Assembly: GCA_016929305.1 (NCBI GenBank)
Contig: JAFGJC010000473.1
Location: 1 to 23,967 of the forward strand
Length of the DNA: 23,967 nt
Origin: a candidate division CSSED10-310 bacterium
Lineage (GTDB): Bacteria > CSSED10-310 > JAFGJC01
Direction: 5' to 3'
The translations under genes were made by a program, and so were the position numbers. The notes beneath the pieces were generated by a model that was not told the origin of the DNA, ran no database searches, and was given only the letters and a program-made list of their open reading frames with translations. Positions 22,101 to 23,967 of the stretch are shown in pieces (position 1 is the first letter of the stretch; each line of letters opens with the position of its first letter).

Positions 22101-23967
22101 ACGTATCATGCACAGCTCCTCATTGACATGGCTCAATATGCGTGTGCACTGAAACTCCTGCAAAAAAACCTGCAACTCTGCAAAAAAACCGGCAATAAAA
22201 TTCATCTCGGGCAAGTATTGTACGGGCTGGCATATCTTTATTGGATCGTCAATAACAGGTCGAGGTCGAAAACCTATCTGAACTCAACATTGCAGTGGTG
22301 TCAGGAAATTGAAGACATTGCCATAAAAGCGGATTGCTACTGGCTGCGAGCAAGGATATCCCGCTATGAGCGCCGCCAGCTCAAATCGGAATCGGATCTT
22401 GAACTGGCTGGATTTCTGGTGGAAAAACATCATTTGGCATCCCGGCAACTCAAAATTCCGGCATCAAAACTTCGCACCACTATCGATTACGAACTTTCGG
22501 ATGTCGTCTGGCGGGACGCCGTTAAACTGTGGGATTCGGCACGGCAGAGTGACGACATGAATTTGAAACTCGAAACCGGATTGACGGTCGCCAAACTTGC
22601 GTTACGACGCGGTGATCGCACCAACGCCAGACTGCTTCTGGACGCCGTAGCCGGTGCTGCGGATGAAAGAGGATATCGGGAAATCAGGTGGCGTGCTTTG
22701 AGGACAATCAACCAGGTTCTCGAAGGTTGCAACCTTATCAACGCATCAAAAAATGCGCTGGATCAGGCATGGGAAATCATCAGTTCAATCCTCTCTGATA
22801 TGACGATCCCCTCGCTGTATCGAAATTATGTGACTCGGCCTGATATTGAATTTATCCGGCAGGCAAAGAATGAAATCAAAAACCAGCATAAAAAAACATA
22901 TGCCGAATCCATTCGCCTGCCCGTTATTCTGACCGACAATATCCAGGTTCCCGATGCACGATTTGCGATCCTGGGAGAACGGTACCGAATATTTCAGGCG
23001 GCAACACGGAAGATCAGAGGCAGCCTGGAACTCGAAACAATCGCGACACATACTTTGGAAACGGCCATGAAACTTTCCGGTTCCGACAGAGGGTTATTGA
23101 TCATATTTAACGAATCGGAACAAATACAACTCAGCAAAACAAAAACGATCGGTTCAACTCCCGACCTGTCACTCAGCGGTTTTATCGCTTCGGAACTCTG
23201 CCGGCGTGTCTGCAAGGACCAGGAAACGGTATTCAGCACGAACCTGCCGATAGATGAGAGATTTTTAGCGGATCCTTTCACGCGAGACATTGGCATTAGG
23301 GCAGTCGTGTGCGTCCCTTTAAAAACCCATTCAAAATCCATCGGATTTCTATACGTCGATTCTCGTTTGGGAAATACCGATCAGCTTGCATCTGCGAAGG
23401 AAAGCATTCAGGAACTTGCCGATGAGGCATCTCTGTCTCTGGAAAACGCCCAACTCTATCAGGAATTGGATGAAATTTTCATGAATATGGTCCGTGCCCT
23501 GTCAACTGCTGTTGATACAAATGATCCCTATACACATGGACATTCCAAACGAGTTGCCAGATATGCCGTTAAAATCGGAAAAGAAATAGAACTTAATTCC
23601 CTTGAACTCAAAGAAATTGAATTGGCGGCATATCTTCATGATGTCGGTAAAATCGGTATCAGTTCCGAAATTTTGAATCAGCCGGGTGAGCTTAGACCGG
23701 GACAACAGAAGATCGTAAAGAATCATCCCGAAATCGCCGGACAGATACTCTCCCCCATGAAAAAATTCCGTAAAGTATGGACAGCTGTTATGCAGCATCA
23801 TGAGCGATATGATGGAAAAGGGTACCCGAATGGATTGAAAGGCGATGACATTCATCTTTATGCTCGAATACTTGCAACTGCTGATGCTTTGGATGCAATG
23901 ACAACCGACCGTCCTTATAAAAAAGCAATCACATTCCAGGAAGCTGTTGAACAAATCAGTTTAAACG
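19188..23967 (+). CDS. Kinase-like, AAA-type ATPase, helical-repeat, GAF and HD-GYP protein (3' truncated by window)
   Basis: The frame is open from ATG 19188 to the end: 1593 residues, no stop. Residues 15-270 have a protein-kinase fold (VAVK Lys49, APE 180-182, SRADLYALGVFLYQLITGKKPF region, DERYSSA), but key catalytic residues are changed: no glycine loop, V-C-D-I-S-D-T-H at 136-143 instead of HRDLKPxN, and N-Y-G (157-159) instead of DFG. Residues 290-620 are an AAA_16-like ATPase with P-loop GQEGVGKT (316-323), but the Walker B region reads FVINQYHLA (Asn389). About 620-1230 is a TPR-like helical solenoid; about 1257-1415 is GAF. HD-GYP follows with intact HGH (near 1450), LHDVGK (His1484-Asp1485), HHE (1537-1539) and GYP (1545-1547), predicting c-di-GMP hydrolysis. 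The ATG follows the previous stop directly (TAAATG), without an SD. Confidence 0.88.
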   Translation, partial: MREKPSQLMPDSETIDNRYLISETVWHSPNSYIHKATDILNASTFVAVKTVNPEMSKSQQVYYRNLFQSMAKCMYPGLVRVLDFGTCRQSEHLYCVMDWINHTPIKKINWKHTRLLDVALQLCRTLAFVHQCGYMVCDISDTHVLIDTSNNTVKLLNYGHPLTSGDQVELSRRRSISSLAPEFIRGESIDSRADLYALGVFLYQLITGKKPFQGTVGQIIKHHLSSSPPTLNHPQLNRIISRLLAKNPDERYSSADTVLDDLESMEIDGYPWISKQKTHVTYRGRFVNRHDELRQLREIWESCVERKSGSVLYLEGQEGVGKTALLRQFTSEIRNQGFRVYEIENPENFNKGLEYLIGFPDGSSSKDMLIKDLLDKNSICQNPAIFVINQYHLAHSTCHATTRKLVKLLQDVPWLIILVYCYEKMKPDSSLFDILESGSSLYRIMKITPLSEPSTRRYLAALLQSDSLAETLYQQFKKYSGGTPALMENLVEDLIRQGILVRYAGRWELEDLQAVKHCFPEKTRRIFQRKMAYLTADHQKLLATIAMFNLPVTMEILEKMLPAFDVQEMISDLLRRSLIIQDDQLEAVSFHCFNDDLQQMIYQKVPDEERRQLHKEIAFIAMKNRWDPEQIAYHLSKGTDPRQASDAILNAVVFCMHRGTFDRADYWINEIMPFLNEFPDSFKSEVYYHHAHLSLLRHRNSDVFASSTKALELMPRTPETAPMRAQCYQYAGQVYFRQCNFPKAISSLKNGLLELENSPNKISVSIISLLSTIYIKTGRYDEAFSANTDAERILRKFSDPEDRIFGKSLTISTTAEINYWRGDWKSAQKLFRKVMTIADKMSYSFFQVFTRNKLATVYLATTNIAKAAALVDQALEICNNSGLKSESAICYRLLSLIAYKKSAYQEALQNIDISIIANQRYERILEVLNCQVFKGEILRIMGNLRTALECFESISEKIRKSQCVNLQTELLTYHAQLLIDMAQYACALKLLQKNLQLCKKTGNKIHLGQVLYGLAYLYWIVNNRSRSKTYLNSTLQWCQEIEDIAIKADCYWLRARISRYERRQLKSESDLELAGFLVEKHHLASRQLKIPASKLRTTIDYELSDVVWRDAVKLWDSARQSDDMNLKLETGLTVAKLALRRGDRTNARLLLDAVAGAADERGYREIRWRALRTINQVLEGCNLINASKNALDQAWEIISSILSDMTIPSLYRNYVTRPDIEFIRQAKNEIKNQHKKTYAESIRLPVILTDNIQVPDARFAILGERYRIFQAATRKIRGSLELETIATHTLETAMKLSGSDRGLLIIFNESEQIQLSKTKTIGSTPDLSLSGFIASELCRRVCKDQETVFSTNLPIDERFLADPFTRDIGIRAVVCVPLKTHSKSIGFLYVDSRLGNTDQLASAKESIQELADEASLSLENAQLYQELDEIFMNMVRALSTAVDTNDPYTHGHSKRVARYAVKIGKEIELNSLELKEIELAAYLHDVGKIGISSEILNQPGELRPGQQKIVKNHPEIAGQILSPMKKFRKVWTAVMQHHERYDGKGYPNGLKGDDIHLYARILATADALDAMTTDRPYKKAITFQEAVEQISLN

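Noticed and set aside
1..23967. CRISPR array, tRNA or rRNA gene, IS element or phage genes
   Set aside because: Reading both strands, I found no spaced direct repeats, no cloverleaf in the short intergenic regions, and no transposase, integrase or phage motifs.

Overview
The window looks like a chromosomal segment of a diderm (Gram-negative-type) bacterium, with GC in the mid-40s by eye. The signs are a GT9/heptosyltransferase-like enzyme, TonB C-terminal-like domains, type IV pilus retraction ATPases and exported Ca2+-repeat proteins. Thr/Pro linkers in a giant secreted protein, a kinase-like/ATPase/HD-GYP megaprotein and leaderless-looking promoters suggest a poorly sampled or uncultivated lineage. 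I cannot name the phylum from sequence alone. I see no tRNA, rRNA, CRISPR array, IS element or phage gene, and no gene-free stretch longer than about 175 bases.

Layout. 1-141: the 3' end of a gene whose C-terminus resembles that of the giant protein further on. 147-1022 (-): membrane-anchored or lipoprotein alpha/beta hydrolase. 1205-3395 (+): two tandem PilT-type ATPases, closed by an intrinsic terminator. 3465-6767 (+): a fused PurM-PurN purine enzyme, then a GT-C-type membrane glycosyltransferase. 6838-8571 (+): arginyl-tRNA synthetase with its own promoter and terminator. 8605-9762 (-): GT9 glycosyltransferase, divergent from 9927-11543 (+), a second GT-C glycosyltransferase. 11582-13618 (+): two paralogous exported proteins, each with two TonB-C-like domains, the second also with a PEGA domain. 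13622-14443 (-): exported NAGPA/DUF2233 protein. 14535-19187 (+): 1550-residue secreted multidomain protein. 19188 to the window end (+): a kinase-like, ATPase, helical-repeat, GAF and HD-GYP protein whose stop lies outside.

How the genes may work together. PurMN and ArgRS are housekeeping. The rest concerns the envelope and surface: sugar transfer (GT9, two GT-C), periplasmic TonB-C/PEGA proteins, a phosphodiester glycosidase-like enzyme, a giant secreted protein, and pilus retraction with a probable c-di-GMP phosphodiesterase. A functional link between the HD-GYP protein and pili or surface proteins is inference only.

The most interesting items are the megaprotein, whose kinase and ATPase motifs are degenerate while its HD-GYP motifs are intact; the shared C-terminal module of the two secreted proteins; the paired TonB-C proteins; and a group of promoters with the -10 box 9-10 nt before the start codon, implying leaderless mRNAs.
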